Shown piece after piece: positions 13,052 through 31,743 of a stretch of 64,000 nucleotides of DNA. The stretch is taken from positions 317,501 to 381,500 of the forward strand of contig NC_051092.1 in assembly GCF_901709675.1 (NCBI RefSeq). Direction: 5' to 3'. The notes beneath the pieces are model-generated. The model was not told the origin of the DNA. It made no database searches and was given only the letters and a program-made list of their open reading frames with translations. Every line of letters starts with the position of its first letter. Positions within the stretch are counted from its first letter, which is position 1. A program made the position numbers and the translations under genes. Origin of the DNA: Syngnathus acus. Its lineage: Eukaryota; Chordata; Actinopteri; Syngnathiformes; Syngnathidae.

Positions 13052-14384
13052 GCTGTGGAAAAGCTGAACTGTGCTTCAAGTGCTGTATTAAGTGTGGTTT
13101 GTGTGTGGGGGTGTGGTGCAGAAACATCCCAGGGAGGGGGGGAATCTGTGGAAAGGACAAGTGGGGAGCCACAATGCCGCCTCAAACCGCTGTCCCCGCA
13201 GCCACAACCGCACCACACGGCCCGGCCCGGCCCCTGTGGCGGACTGCTGGCTTTTGGTCAAGAAGGCCTTCTCTGCTGCCGTAAACACCGCTGCCGCCGC
13301 AAGCGCGCCTACACGCACAACCCAAATTCAAATATTTGCTTTTTTTTTATTTTTTATTATTATTAGTGAAGGTGTTTTTTTAATCAGAACTCTTGAATAT
13401 ACTTGTAATGACATAACAAACTCCTTCAATCGTCCTGTCCGGTCTGGTGTGAGTGTCTTGGCCACCTGGGGGCAGTGTTACACAGATACACCGTCGTTAG
13501 AGTCAATCTTTCACACATTTTTGTATGCAGTTTATTGCTCAATTTTCATCTCCCTGCCATTTAGTTTGAGTCATTTGGCCACGTGTTGGCGGCAGGAAGT
13601 CGCCCTCAAGTATTTCAAGGTCGGGCTAGTTTTGTTCAAACCTTTGTAATCCTGCTTTTTACACCAACAAAATGCAAAGGCTCGAGGTGAAGTTTGATCA
13701 TGTCCAATCAACTTTATTTATATTGCGCTAGTTTGGTTACATTGAGGCTGTCCAATTGGACTCAAATGTGTTTTCGACTGGTGGTAATGGTGGCAATATT
13801 TGCATGCCGTAGTGATATGGGAACGCGGTGAAGAGGGAGGGGAGCTGCAATCAACAGTCACGAGAATTTCCACATTTGACCTGCTATTCATACATATTGA
13901 AAAGAAAGATCTGTAACTCTTGCTATATACGGAGACAACTGTTATGGGAATACATATTCGCCGAAACATGTCTCCACGGAAAAAAGCACGGAAGGCTTTC
14001 GAAAGGAAGCAGCAGTTTTAATCATATGACTCGTACTGCTCTCTTCTGGTGAAAAGACAACACTGCAGCTCAACATATTGCCTCGATCGAAAAGCACGAC
14101 ATAGTGCTGTTTGTTTGAGCGTATTGATTGGAGCCTCGCAGCCCAAGTTTAGGACCCTTTGGGCAAATGACGTCCTGCAACAACAACAAAAGGAAATAAA
14201 AGGGAGGGCTGATCGATCGATCGGGCAGCCAGCGGGTGGCGACAACGGTCCGCCATTGACGTTCTTGGTCCAAGTCACGAATGCAATGCGCCGCGCCGCG
14301 CCGTGCGTGCTTCTATTGCTGTTCGTGAACACGCTCGAAGGCCAGTTGTGTCCAAAGTCCCGTCTGCGCCGTTTCTTTCCATTC

Positions 14385-14411
14385 TTCCTTCCTTCCTTCC
14401 TTCCTTCCTTC
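14385..14411. repeat. (TTCC)n microsatellite upstream of tmpo
   Basis: About seven TTCC units roughly 480 bp upstream of the tmpo start codon, in the GC-rich presumed promoter area. Confidence 0.85.
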
Positions 14412-14887
14412 CCTCTTTGTTTGTGGCGGCGGAGGAGGCCCAGAGCTCCATTCATAGGGAGCCAATCACCGTCGCGCTTCCTGGCGGCGCTCGGCCAATG
14501 GCGCAGCGACGTGCTTGCCGGTCACGCTCCGACCGCGGGGAGGCAAGAAGCGAATGGGCCAGTGTCTGTCGGTCGGGCAAGCTAACTGCTAACGTCTCTT
14601 CATTTACAATTTGAGTCTTCAGCGAGCTTTTTCCTCGGGAGCAAAGGCGCGGACTCGCTTTGGAAAAATCCAAACCACCCGACAATATTGAGCTGGGCCG
14701 GCTAAAAGGTCAACGAGCGGCTTTGTTGGGCTAAATTAGCGTGTCTCCTGCTAGCGTCATCGGCGAGGCGCCAGTCAATCGTGTTTGACAACAACGCGCT
14801 CGCTCGCTTGCTCCCGCTGCTCTCCCGCCGCTGCTGCGGTTCCGTTATCCGCTACCCCATTCACAAGGCGCTTGCTACAAAGTCGAC

Positions 14888-16712
14888 ATGGCCGAGTTTC
14901 TGGAAGACCCGTCGGTGCTTACGAAAGACAAGTTGAAGATCGAGCTGGCGGCGAACAATGTGGCGCTGCCGAGCGGCGAGCATAAGAAAGAAGTCTACGT
15001 GCAGCTCTATTTGAAGAATTTGACGGCGCAGAACAGCAAGAGGAGCCCGCCTGCCGACACTTTCTCCAGCGACGACGAGCTGCCCACCCCGGTGGTCTCC
15101 AACAAAAGCCGATCCGGCAGAGTGAGTCTCCCCAACTTTGTGTGTGTCTGTGTGCGCGCCCGGTGGTCTTTGTGCACCGATTTGAGCGCTCGCGCCTTTT
15201 CAACGTGCTGTGCGTGTGCAGAAAGCCACCAAGAAGACGGACAAGCCTCGCATAGAGGTGGAGGTGACGGAACTCACCGATGATGACCTCAGACAGCAAC
15301 TCGCCAAGTATGGAGTGGACGCGGGACCCATCGTGGGTAAGTTGCTGCCGTCAGTCCGTCCGTCCGTCCGGTAACCGCCAAAAATATCCCCCAGAATAGA
15401 CTTGACTTTGTAGCTCATTGAAATGACATGTCGCGTGCCTGCCTGCCTGCCTGCCTGCTTTGCCTGCCTGCTTTGCCTGTCGACCCGTGGAATGCTAAAA
15501 TGTGTTCTAAAAGTCCCGGCCGGCTTTGTATGTTTATCAATTACGTATTGAATCTTGGCCATTTTGCGTCATTTGCGTGTTTGCAGCCTCGTCGCGCAAG
15601 TTGTACGAGAAGAAGCTGCAGAAGCTTCTGGGAGAGCTGGCGGCCGAGGCCCCTGCCGACGTCACCGTGCTCCCCAAAGCCGACGCCGATCAGAACGGCA
15701 ACACCAACTCTGACCAGTACAGCGACAAGGAAGACGGTAGCTATTGATCGGGGATGGATTGATACTTGACTTCTCGGCGAGGGATACACAATTTGATCCG
15801 CATTGCAGACAGCAAAGTTTTCAAGTGAAACATGTTACAAATGGCACCCCCGTGAAGCAACAACGTCAGGGACAATTCTCTCAATTGTCCTTTTCTTTTC
15901 TTTTTTTTATACACGTGTGCACGCACAACTACTTGTTGTTTATTCTGCTGCATCCTTTTCATTGGCCCATCCACTTCTTTATCGAATACATTTTGCGCGC
16001 GATGCAGAGGAAATGACCAGCGCCGAACCACCGGAGTCGGTTCCCGTCGTAGAGAAGCCCGTGCGCAGCAGAGGGAAAACTCCTGTAGCCGTGCGGAGCG
16101 GCAGCAGACGGCAAACCAAGGTCGACGCGGCGTGGTGGCTAGCTAGCGTTTTGTAGGCGGCGCCACTAAACGCTTGCAAATGTACAGGTGCCGGAGGCGA
16201 CCGGCGACGCCCCCGTCAAACTCAGCGAGAGCGTGGTGGAAGACATCCTGGCCAATGAAATCAGCACGCCGACAGGCATCAGGTAGCCGGCCGCTCGCTG
16301 ACGCCCGCTTATCCACTCGAAAGTGTTTCACGTTGCTCGTTTTACTCCCAGCGCCACCTGCAGGCGTCCCATCCGAGGAGCGGCGGGCCGACCGCTCAAG
16401 CCCAGCGAGTACTGGCTGGACGAGTCGCACGTGCGCCACAGCGTCCACACGGAGAGCCGCTCCTACTCGGAGTCCTTCTCACGGGGGGCGGCCCCCTCAT
16501 TGGCCACCGTGGGCGCGGCGCGGCGCGCCGGCGTCCTCTCCCTCCTGCTCAAGCTGGCCCTCTTGGTGGCCGTGCTCTGCGGCCTGCTTTTTGTAGCCCA
16601 GCAGAATCTGGAGGCGGCTCACGTCCTGCTGGACGACGCGGCGGTCCGTTTCCGGGACGTGGCCCGGCAGGCCGCCGCCTACCTGGGCCTGGGCGACCAG
16701 CCCGAGGCGTAA
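14888..16712 (+). CDS. tmpo: Lamina-associated polypeptide 2 / thymopoietin, beta-type
   Basis: Inner-nuclear-membrane protein that ties chromatin (through BAF) and lamin B to the envelope. Traced exons: 14,888-15,121; 15,222-15,336; 15,587-15,736; 16,008-16,120; 16,188-16,282; 16,352-16,712, giving about 355 residues with consistent phases. The start [17 protein letters not shown] is nearly identical to the mammalian LEM-like domain, and the LEM domain follows in exons 2-3 ([20 protein letters not shown]). The beta-type signature [20 protein letters not shown] is in exons 5-6, then one C-terminal membrane segment (about residues 300-325, leucine/valine rich) and a short lumenal tail. Human LAP2beta is about 454 residues, so the nucleoplasmic linker is shorter here. 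All introns are under 300 bp, leaving no room for a large LAP2alpha-type exon. The gene is convergent with gtse1. Confidence 0.95.
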
Positions 16713-16933
16713 GGTCTGTCTGTCTCGCCCCTGCCGCACAACTGCGTTCACTCGACAAAAACTGGCTTCAAAGCACTTTGGACACAAAGTGGCTTGAACG
16801 TGCACTCGGCTCAAGTGGCTTCAAAGCACTTTGAGCAAAACTGCCTTTCAAACGCCACTCAACGGGACTGGGTTCAGAGCGCTTTTCACCAAAGTGGCTT
16901 CCAACCAACCCTTTTGGACAAAATTGGCTTCAC

Positions 16934-17193
16934 ACAGGGTCCTACATTAACAGCGGCGGGCGGACGGGCGATCGGCCCACGACACCTTTCGTAATGAGAA
17001 TGATTGCTTTTTCAAACACGACCCGGCGATGACGTTTCTTGACATGCATTGTCATATTTTCGTCAATAAATACTGTAATAGAGTCGGAAAATGAGAAATA
17101 ACTTCCACGCGTGCGAGGCCGCCTCTGGCTCTAGCTGGCTCTAGCTGGCTCTAGCTGGCCCACGACCCCGATGGACTTAATGTAGGACCCTGT
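16934..17193. mobile_element. Possible 260-bp inverted-repeat element (MITE-like)
   Basis: ACAGGGTCCTACATTAA at 16,934-16,950 recurs as its exact reverse complement at 17,177-17,193, bounding about 260 bp. No clear target-site duplication is visible, so transposon origin is only a possibility. The tmpo poly(A) signal candidate at 17,065 lies within it. Confidence 0.35.
17065..17070 (+). promoter_or_regulatory. Polyadenylation signal candidate for tmpo
   Basis: AATAAA about 350 bp downstream of the tmpo stop codon, in an AT-rich context (GTCAATAAATACTG). Confidence 0.5.
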
Positions 17194-18641
17194 CAATGGA
17201 AAACGTGTCTTTGGACCTTGGCAGCCTCAAAGCACATTCAAGCAAATGAATTTGAAAGCAACCACTTTTGGCTCCTCCACTCCGCGGGATTTGCAGTGCT
17301 GCGCAGCAAGCAGGCGGGTGGCGCCACCACAGACTCATTTTCATGTCCTTTCTTTTTGAAATTTCTTGTCTTTCCGTGTATGTAGAGTTGAGTGTAGAGG
17401 GCCACCGCATGCTTGTAGTTTTGTGCTGCGCCGATCCCTACGCTGAGGGGGTTTCTGAGAGTTTGAAAATGGACTCTTTGAAATTGCCATTACAAACGGA
17501 GGACATTGAAGTTCCCGTGGAAATCAGGCGCCCATTCTTCTCCATTACCGTCCGATGGCGGCTTTTTGGGGCAGCCCGGCTGGCGCCTCTTTTGTTTTTT
17601 TCCCCCCCTCCGCAGCTGACGTTATTTGTGCTTTTTGGGTTCGTCTGCTCCGTTTCGAATTAGCTTTGCGAACCTCGACGTCCTCCCACGTAGCTCGGGA
17701 CCTCGCAAAGCCCTCGGCGAGACTCTTGAACGCATCTTCGGCGACCGCTTTCGCCTCGACAAATTGAACCGTTTCAACGCTCCGGCCGGGATGTGGGAAT
17801 TTTGATATTTTTCTAAAGGTGGTGCATTTACTCCCCTCCCCCATAGCACCCTCAAAGGTAATGCAATATGGAAGACTCGGTATCTTTTTAATTTGACTTT
17901 TGAGCAATTTCCTCTCTAGGCAGCTTCCCCACAATGGCCACAAATATTCACGGAGTTGCGTTTGTGTGGATTTTTAATGGTATTTATGATCCAGTAGGCA
18001 ACGTATCATTAAATAAACATCATCCTTAGCACTTGTTCAACTTCTGTCGTCTTGATTTCTTTCCGGTCTTGATGGCAAGCATGGAGACCTCATGTCACGT
18101 GACCCGAGTTTCGGCAGAACCGGGCCGAGTCTGGCCTTCCGGACCCAACCCCGTGGCCCTGGATAAGCTGAAGAAAAATGTTTCAGCCCGTGCCCGATGT
18201 CCCAAAGTTTGTGTGAGTTGTTCGTTTGCCTCTTCTGCTCTCAGGTGAGCCCGTGCGGTCCAAGCTAAGCGATACCTCGGAAAGGGGCCGAGAGGTTCAC
18301 GGAGCAATCGGCTGAGGACGGACGTGCTCCAAGCCCCCTTGAAGATGGAGTCCAAACACTTTTGAAACGTAAATGACCACACAAAGAAAAGGCTGAGCGA
18401 AAATCATGCATGTAATTGTGCTTGCGGGAGACGCGCGGCTGGACGAGGCGGGCCGGCCCGTGGCTGGACGCCAGCCGTGGACGACGGCAGCCAGCCCCGG
18501 TCGGTGTGCTCCTTGTTCGCCTGGGGCTCAACGATCAGGTGGGAAGTGCATTGCTTCGTTTGACATGATGTGGATGAACTTTCAAATATGAAAGAATGCG
18601 TAACAATGTCAGTCAAAAGAAAGAAAGATCAATGAACAATA

Positions 18642-18647
18642 TTTATT
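18642..18647 (-). promoter_or_regulatory. Polyadenylation signal for gtse1
   Basis: AATAAA on the minus strand about 95 bp beyond the gtse1 stop codon, implying a short 3' UTR. Confidence 0.6.
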
Positions 18648-18742
18648 TAGGTTCTTAAGGTTAGAAGCAGGAATAAAATCAGAATTCCGTTTTTCAAGCT
18701 ATCCCACACACACACACACCTCCAAGTGTGTGTGTGAGTGTT

Positions 18743-21674
18743 TCAAAAGGAGAGGTTGATGAGGGTGGCAGTGTTCTCCTTCTTGTCTTCCGGGCTCCAC
18801 TTGATGAGTGGCGAGCTTAAGTCAATCAGCTGCCGAACGACATCGACAAACATGAACACACAACAACAACAACAAAATGCAAAGTGAGCGAGCAGCTCCA
18901 ATCGCAGCAAGTTTGTACCTGCGTTGCGGCACAGCTCTTGGTGCTGTTGCGGACCAAGTCTGGGGTGTTGAGCAGGTCGATGAGCGCTTTCTCATGAGTC
19001 GGGAGAAGCGGAGTGGGAAGGTCCAGCAGAAGAACCTGAAGAAAAGCGTTAGAGTCGCCGCTAACCGTGTCCGGCGACCTGACTTAGTCTGAGGCGAGGC
19101 CAACCTCTTGTTGGGCGCTCTCCGGCTGAAGCTCATCCGATTGGCCGCGACCGGCCGGCTCCGCGCTCGCGGTGCGCTCCGATTGGCCGGGCGCCGCCGG
19201 AGGCTCCTCCTCCTCCAGACAGAAGGCCTGCACGACTACAGGCTCCGCCGCCGCCATATTCCAGTCTCTGGGGGCGGGGCTGCGTAGAGGGAAAACAACT
19301 TTGAGGCCGGCTGTTTGCGCGACATCCCTCTCGGCTGTCGGACGTTCACCTGAAGCAAGTCCCGGGGGGGCGGTCTGAGGCGGCCTGCGTTCTAGGGGGT
19401 CCGGCGGTTCTGCGGTGGCTGCCGGGTGTCGGCCCGGGGATGGACGACCCCCGGCGTTTGAGCGGCGTGGGGAGACCGGAGGGACGCTGGCAACGTAACT
19501 GCAGAGGCCCGCTTGGATCTGCGGGGGGCGTCACCGAGCCACTCCACGCCTTTTGATGGAGGCTAGGGGGAAATGGGTGAGGATGTCATAAGTAAGCAAC
19601 TCCAGGAGAACCACTAGCTGTCACTATTAAGGGGGGGTGTCGCCATTACTATGTGCTGGGGCCGTGTTCTCCTGTGTAAGTCAACCAAAATATCACCTGT
19701 CCATAGTGGCCATCGACATACGTTGCTCTGGTTTGAGTACCTTGGAAACATCCGGAGAACAAAAACCTTTTGGGGGGGGGGGGGGAAACAGTTTTAGGTA
19801 AAGATGGGAAATGTTCATTGATGTATTTCCTGACCTGGAGGTGTGATTTCTCTGCTATGTGTGGGCGTCTTGCCTGGCGCTGCAGCTGTGATTTTTGCCA
19901 TCAGTCCATTTTGAATCCACTGAGCTGAGGTTTGGTCCAAGGTTCTTTTAGCAGACGCAGTCTGGCGCTGCGGCGTGACCCCGCCGGCCTTGACACTCTC
20001 GGACAGCTTTCTGGCTCGGCCGGGTAGCGCGCTGCCGGCAGCGGAGGACGCTAACGACGGTGACGCCGTCACGACGCCAGAGCGGCGCTTGTTTTGATTG
20101 GCAGGCCGGCCGGCGTTGCCAGGGACGGTGGAGGAGGTCAAAGCGCGGTCCTGCGAGGAGTTCAGCTTCCCTGAGAGGACGGCAACGTCACAAAGATAGC
20201 GGTTAGTCACACTTTTCTCTCCTGCGGCTCATTTTGCTTGGCTAGCTGTAGTTTCTGCGAAGATTAGCATTGTGCTAATAGTTAGCCGTCAGTATGGCAA
20301 TGGTGTGTGAAGATGTATGGACCTGCTGTTAGCAATGAGCGCACCTGTGGCTGGAGACAGGGACAGGCTGGAGTTGAAGCTGGATACAGAGGACGAAGAT
20401 GAGGACGTTTTGCGGCCTTCGACGGGGTTCCGGCTCTTAAGCGGCGTCACCTTTGTACCGGACTGCCTCCTCGTAACCTTCGTCGTACAAGACGGAAAGC
20501 CGATTTGATGGCAGGTTGCCTTAACGGCAGCGTCCACCAATCACGGCAGTGCAGTACCTTGGCGGGTGCAGCCAGCGTGCGCTTCTTCCCCAGCGTGCTA
20601 CAATCGAGGGACAAGTCACTGACGTCTGATGCCACTCTGGCCGAATCGGTCACAATATCCTCACGGGACTTGGGCCGGCCGGAGAGATCAGGACTCGAGG
20701 CCACCTGGACGGGAAAAAAAAACAGGACATCGGTGACTTCACCTCCTGAGCGGCCAGACAGATAGACAGAGGGAAAAAAAGTCAGAGAGCCTACTTTGCC
20801 GGGCGGTTGCACTCGGGCTTTCTGAGCAGCGGCCGAAGAGGAAGTCCTGGGGACGGACGGCTTGCTGGGCAGCAGCGCACCCAAGCCGGCTTTCCCGCGC
20901 AGCGCCGCCCGGGTCTTGACGGAGGCGTTGAGCCGAGCTGAAAGACGAGTCGCCGGGGGCGGCGCGTTCCCTTGCTTCAAGCGCTGCCGGATGGCCGGAG
21001 GCAGGTCTTTCATAGGACTGTCCTGCACCAGGAAGGTCTGACGTATGGCGGGGCTGCACAGGCTGGGAGGTGCCGCCAACAGATCCAGTTTGGCGGCGCC
21101 GTCCTGGATGAACTGTTCCCCGTCTTCCCCGTCCTGGCCGTGGAGCCGCTTCCCACGCCGCAGCTGTTCGGCCACTCGCTTGGCTTCCTGGCACACGGCG
21201 TCCAGCTGGTCCCCCGACAGCGGACTCCAGCGGGATTCAAAGTTATTGGGCGAACGTTTGACCAGATGGCGGGATGGGTCCGCAAAGACATCATCCCCGC
21301 CTTCTGCACACCAGGACCTGCGGGTGCAAAAGCTACTATATTCACTGATACCACCTATACAATTTCTTTCCATGAAGACAATGAAGGAAGATTGTGAACA
21401 AAGACCCTTCGCTCTTTCTGAGATTGGATTTTGCACATTCATCTGGACGTTTATTTGACGTTCACCCTCCGGTGAATCAAATCATGAATTGGTGAAGCGA
21501 ACAAATGGCGAGTGAAAGTTCCTACCCGTCAGGTGACAGAGAAACATCGAAGTCGAACTTCTCGTCCAGCAGATAAATGGCATCTGTGGTGACACACAAA
21601 TGAGCAGCATGTTGGTCTGTTGGTTGGTTAGTTATGGAGAGCAGTAACTGACCGCTGCCTGCTCGACGCTCCAT
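18743..21674 (-). CDS. gtse1: G2 and S-phase expressed protein 1
   Basis: Microtubule plus-end associated, cell-cycle-regulated protein that also restrains p53 in mammals. Eleven exons traced on the minus strand: 21,674-21,653; 21,583-21,526; 21,317-20,795; 20,704-20,558; 20,477-20,345; 20,170-19,835; 19,740-19,697; 19,549-19,350; 19,279-19,105; 19,035-18,919; 18,829-18,743 (about 613 residues). Family marks: LLDEKFDFDVSLSP near the N-terminus, SRWSPLSGDQLDAVCQEA, long Ser/Pro/Arg-rich disordered middle, ALIDLLNTPDLV, and the conserved C-terminus QLIDLSSPLIKWSPEDKKEN (LIDL clathrin-box-like motifs). Exon 1 encodes only seven residues. The middle exons are poorly conserved, so the 44-nt exon at 19,697-19,740 is chosen because it restores phase. 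The gene is divergent from atp2b1. Confidence 0.9.
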
Positions 21675-23691
21675 CGCGCTGCTGCTGTTGCTGCTGCTGC
21701 TGTCAACCTGCAGGTAAAATAGCAATAACCTCAACTAACTCCGATGTTAATCGTTTGTATTTGCCAGGATGTAAGTCACGAGTCACTTGACGGAAAATAC
21801 GACTTGTTGCTTTCCGAAAGCTCCACTCAGCAAAGCCCTAGCGTCGTCTTCCTGGGAACCGGCCGGCCGGCCGGCACGCAACGCGACTTTAGTCGTTTTC
21901 GTGAAGTCAAGGATCTTTGCGATCCTCGTTATTTTGTTTCGGCGACAATTTCTTTTCTGCTCGCAAAACAACACAACAATTCAAATGTGGAACGCTGCTG
22001 GTCACGTTCCTCTAGCGCTCCGTCATTGGTGGAAAGTTGATGACGTCGGCGCGAAGGGAGTTGTGGGGAATGGAGTCCATGTCGGCTTTTCGACGCCTTC
22101 AGGGTAACGGATCGTTGTGAAATATACATCGAATACGAATCTAGGCTACGCATCAATGTTGATTTAATCATTTCTATTTTATTCTTAAAAGAATCCAATA
22201 AACAATGGGCGGCAGTAGTATGACTTGAGAGTGCATTTAGTAATGCGTGTTCACGTGGTCCATGCTGATGTCAAAGTCGTGCGTGCGTGCGTGCGTGCGT
22301 CCATTTCTTTTCTCTGAATCGCTTACGCTCAAGAGGGTCCTTTATCCTCACTACCTGCAGACCAGGTAGTTAGTTGGGTAGTTGAGGCCTCTGTCGCCCC
22401 AATCAATGGCACCCATGGATCTTGGACCTTGTCATGGTAAAAAAACCAAATGTAATCCATGCCCAACGCATAGCCTTGATAGCTATCTATAACCCTGATC
22501 TTTCTAGTTGCGGTTCCTTGATCCGGAAGCTTTAGGTATCGGTGGTCCTACTTCTCTAAGGGCACTCTGCAGCCCTGATCCCAGTTACCTTGATTCTCAT
22601 AGATGGCAATTCCTTTCGCAAGTGATCAGTGTGAACATGTGTATGCCTCTCCACCAGGATCTTATTGATCTAGTTTCTGAAGAACTCCCTGTAGTCTTGC
22701 TCCGGGCAGATCTTAATCTTTTCAGATGTGATTCCTTAATCCCCCAGTACCTGGAGACCACAACCTTGGTATTCCTGGTCTCAGTCGTTTTGACCCCTGT
22801 AGATCCTGCGGTCTCACCTAGTCCCCGCAACCCCGGTGTGTGATTTTTGTGCGTGTGCGCGCATGTGGGCGTTTCTTCTCCGTCGGTTGTGGGCGGCGCC
22901 TGAGCCTCAGTGTTGACTGAGGCCACAGATTGTCTAATTAGATTAAGCGAGGCTTTCGTCAGATAATCATTTAGCCTCCTGTAGCTCCTGTTTTTGTCCT
23001 GCCATGGAGAGCAGCCCACAGGGAGCTCGCTGAAGGTCAAATTGACTCTGCCGCCGCCGCCGCCGTCAACCACAGCACTTTGGAGCCTCGGCCGTGCGTA
23101 TGCGCGTGTAGCCCGGGCGGGAGCGAGCGGTGGCCAGGTTATGGGAAGCGCTGGGACGCTGCTCAGTGGAAACGCGACGCCTCACCCGAGGCCATGGGGG
23201 AGCTCGGTGTAAGTAGCGCCGCCGCCGCCGCCGCCTTGGCTTTCAGCAATTCTGAGGAGATCATCATCGTCATCATCATGGCTGCGGGTCATTTCAAGCC
23301 GCTCGCTCGTTCGCTTGTCAAAGGGCGGGTGTCACGGTGACACTCGCTAGTGTAAAAAGAAGTTAAGCCGAGTCAACAAGTAGCTCCGCCTTTCTCGCTC
23401 GTCGTGGCCATGGAAGCGCAATAAGAAGTTAGCGTGTCACTGCTGTCTGAAAGTTGGAAAAGAAGCCGCGCGCTGCAGCTAGTCAAATACGTATGTACTT
23501 AGCACTTGGATCTCAACGTACGTGACGTGGAGTGCCGCCCGCATGCATGCGTCCGCAGAGTGCACGTCAGAAGTCCGCCGCATAGCAGCAGGCCCACCTC
23601 TGAGCGCCACCTCTGAGTTTGACCTCTGAGAAGGCAGGCAGGCAGGCCGAGCGAGCGACCGGCCGGTTGTCCGCCTGCGCCGCCGGGCGAC
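21675..23691. other. gtse1-atp2b1 divergent intergenic region
   Basis: About 2 kb between two head-to-head genes. Contains a (GTGC)n run near 22,277-22,300 and a hairpin ACTACCTG-CAGAC-CAGGTAGT at 22,350-22,370. Around 22.38-22.84 kb there is a stretch with recurring CCTGATC/CCTTGAT/GGTCTC words, perhaps an old degenerate minisatellite. A motif-rich patch lies at about 22,890-23,000. A GC-rich CpG-dense zone at 23,040-23,330 may carry a non-coding first exon of atp2b1 ending near the GTAAGT at about 23,210. Confidence 0.45.
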
Positions 23692-30582
<6,891 letters not shown>

Positions 30583-31743
30583 AGTCAAAAGAAAAGAGCC
30601 GCCCGCCGCCCGCCGCCCGCCGCCCGCCGCCGGCCCAACCAAGCGGGTAGTAACATACTAGACGTGAACTCTTGCAAGTGTGCTTTAGCGGATGGTGACT
30701 TGTTCACCCATAATCACGTAGGTGTTGATGTGATGGATCTGTGACTTTGTGTTTGTAGACGGCCAGGTTGGTTGCTTCTTATTTGTATGTTTTCTGTGGA
30801 TTGGCTTTTAGGCCATCACAAAATCTTCCAATACATCATTCTGAAGTGTAAACATTGAAGAAAAACTAACATCTCTCAATTGAACATATCTAATTCATGG
30901 TTTCATCAATATGAAATGCCCCGCCAAAGGTCAAAATGATATATATTTAGAGTCATTGAAAAAATTGGATTTGAATATATATATATATATATACTATATA
31001 TATATATACAGTGCATTTTTATGCATTACATTTTTTATTCACTGGATGTTCGTTTTTAAATAAATAGCTTTTGTCTGTTTTACACACAAGATCTGGCTTC
31101 ACTAAACGTGATTAAAAAGTAGCATTGTTATACACTATCATTGTTTTTAAGAAGATATAAAAATAGTTTTTACTGTTGAAATAATCATTTCTTCTCTTTT
31201 TAATTGTAATTATAATTAATTTGTATTACCTGTATTATTTGCTCATTTTATTTACAATCAATGACCATCATGCTCTCTAGTGGAGATGTTAATTACATTT
31301 TCTAAATAAGATTTCATTTGGATGAGGCTAAAAATGTGTAGGACAATAGCGTAGGTAGGAAGCACAAGGTAATAAATAATTTAATATATTTTAAAAGTGA
31401 TCAAAAAGTTTAAAAAAAAAGCTTTTAAGTGGTTAAACTAAACTTGTCTGTCCGTGGGAACGCCTAACTTTTTTTAGATCAATTTATTTGAGATCACAAA
31501 AAGTACAGAAACGTCTACAAGGGATAAAGAAAATGTCGAGAAATCTCTTCTACAAAAATATATGATACAGATCACACAAATACAAGGTCATCTTCGCTTA
31601 TACATGATTTTATTTGGGTTTTTCTTTCTTTTCGTTATTGACGAGTGGATTGTTTCTGTGGCACTGACGTCACGCTCGCTCTCTCAATCGCACCCTCCCT
31701 CCCTCCCCAGTCCGATCACGTGCGCGTGACGTCACTTGCCGAC
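30583..31743. other. atp2b1 3' UTR and intergenic DNA
   Basis: AT-rich sequence with a long near-palindromic (TA)n at about 30,979-31,010 and an AATAAA at 31,059-31,064, the likely end of the atp2b1 3' UTR. It ends in a GC-rich, CpG-containing stretch (about 31,660-31,743) with CACGTGCGCGTGACGTCA, containing CREB/ATF- and E-box-like cores, presumably the bet1l promoter. Confidence 0.55.
31059..31064 (+). promoter_or_regulatory. Polyadenylation signal candidate for atp2b1
   Basis: AATAAA about 480 bp past the stop codon in AT-rich DNA. No alternative signal is closer in the stretch I checked. Confidence 0.45.

Larger units (their letters stand above)
1..14600. other. Gene-free left flank with microsatellites
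   Basis: I see no coding exon here on either strand. The open frames present are short and mostly translate simple repeats (runs of S/P/A, R/E or H/T) without recognisable domains. The DNA alternates between GC-rich stretches with many GGCC-type words and AT-richer, repeat-poor patches. The latter (for example around 2.74-2.87 kb and 7.61-7.81 kb) look like possible conserved non-coding elements. It may be intergenic DNA or part of an intron of a gene lying outside the window; the sequence alone does not decide. Confidence 0.6.
16713..18742. other. tmpo-gtse1 convergent intergenic / 3' UTR region
   Basis: Contains the presumed tmpo 3' UTR with degenerate repeats of 'TGGCTTCAAAGCACTTTGGAC' type (about 16,760-16,935), an AATAAA at 17,065-17,070 and a three-copy GGCTCTAGCT repeat (about 17,128-17,158). 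Another AATAAA-like AT-rich patch lies near 18,010. On the minus strand the gtse1 polyadenylation signal lies near 18,645. No further gene is supported. Confidence 0.6.

Noticed and set aside
14286-14585. Open frame beginning MRRAAPCVLLLLFVNTLEG, which looks like a signal peptide
   Set aside because: Downstream it translates a TTCC repeat and GC-rich promoter DNA, with no domain or splice evidence; probably chance upstream of tmpo.
22350-22370. Hairpin that superficially resembles a let-7-type miRNA neighbourhood (ACTACCTG/CAGGTAGT)
   Set aside because: The mature let-7 sequence is absent and the stem is only 8 bp.
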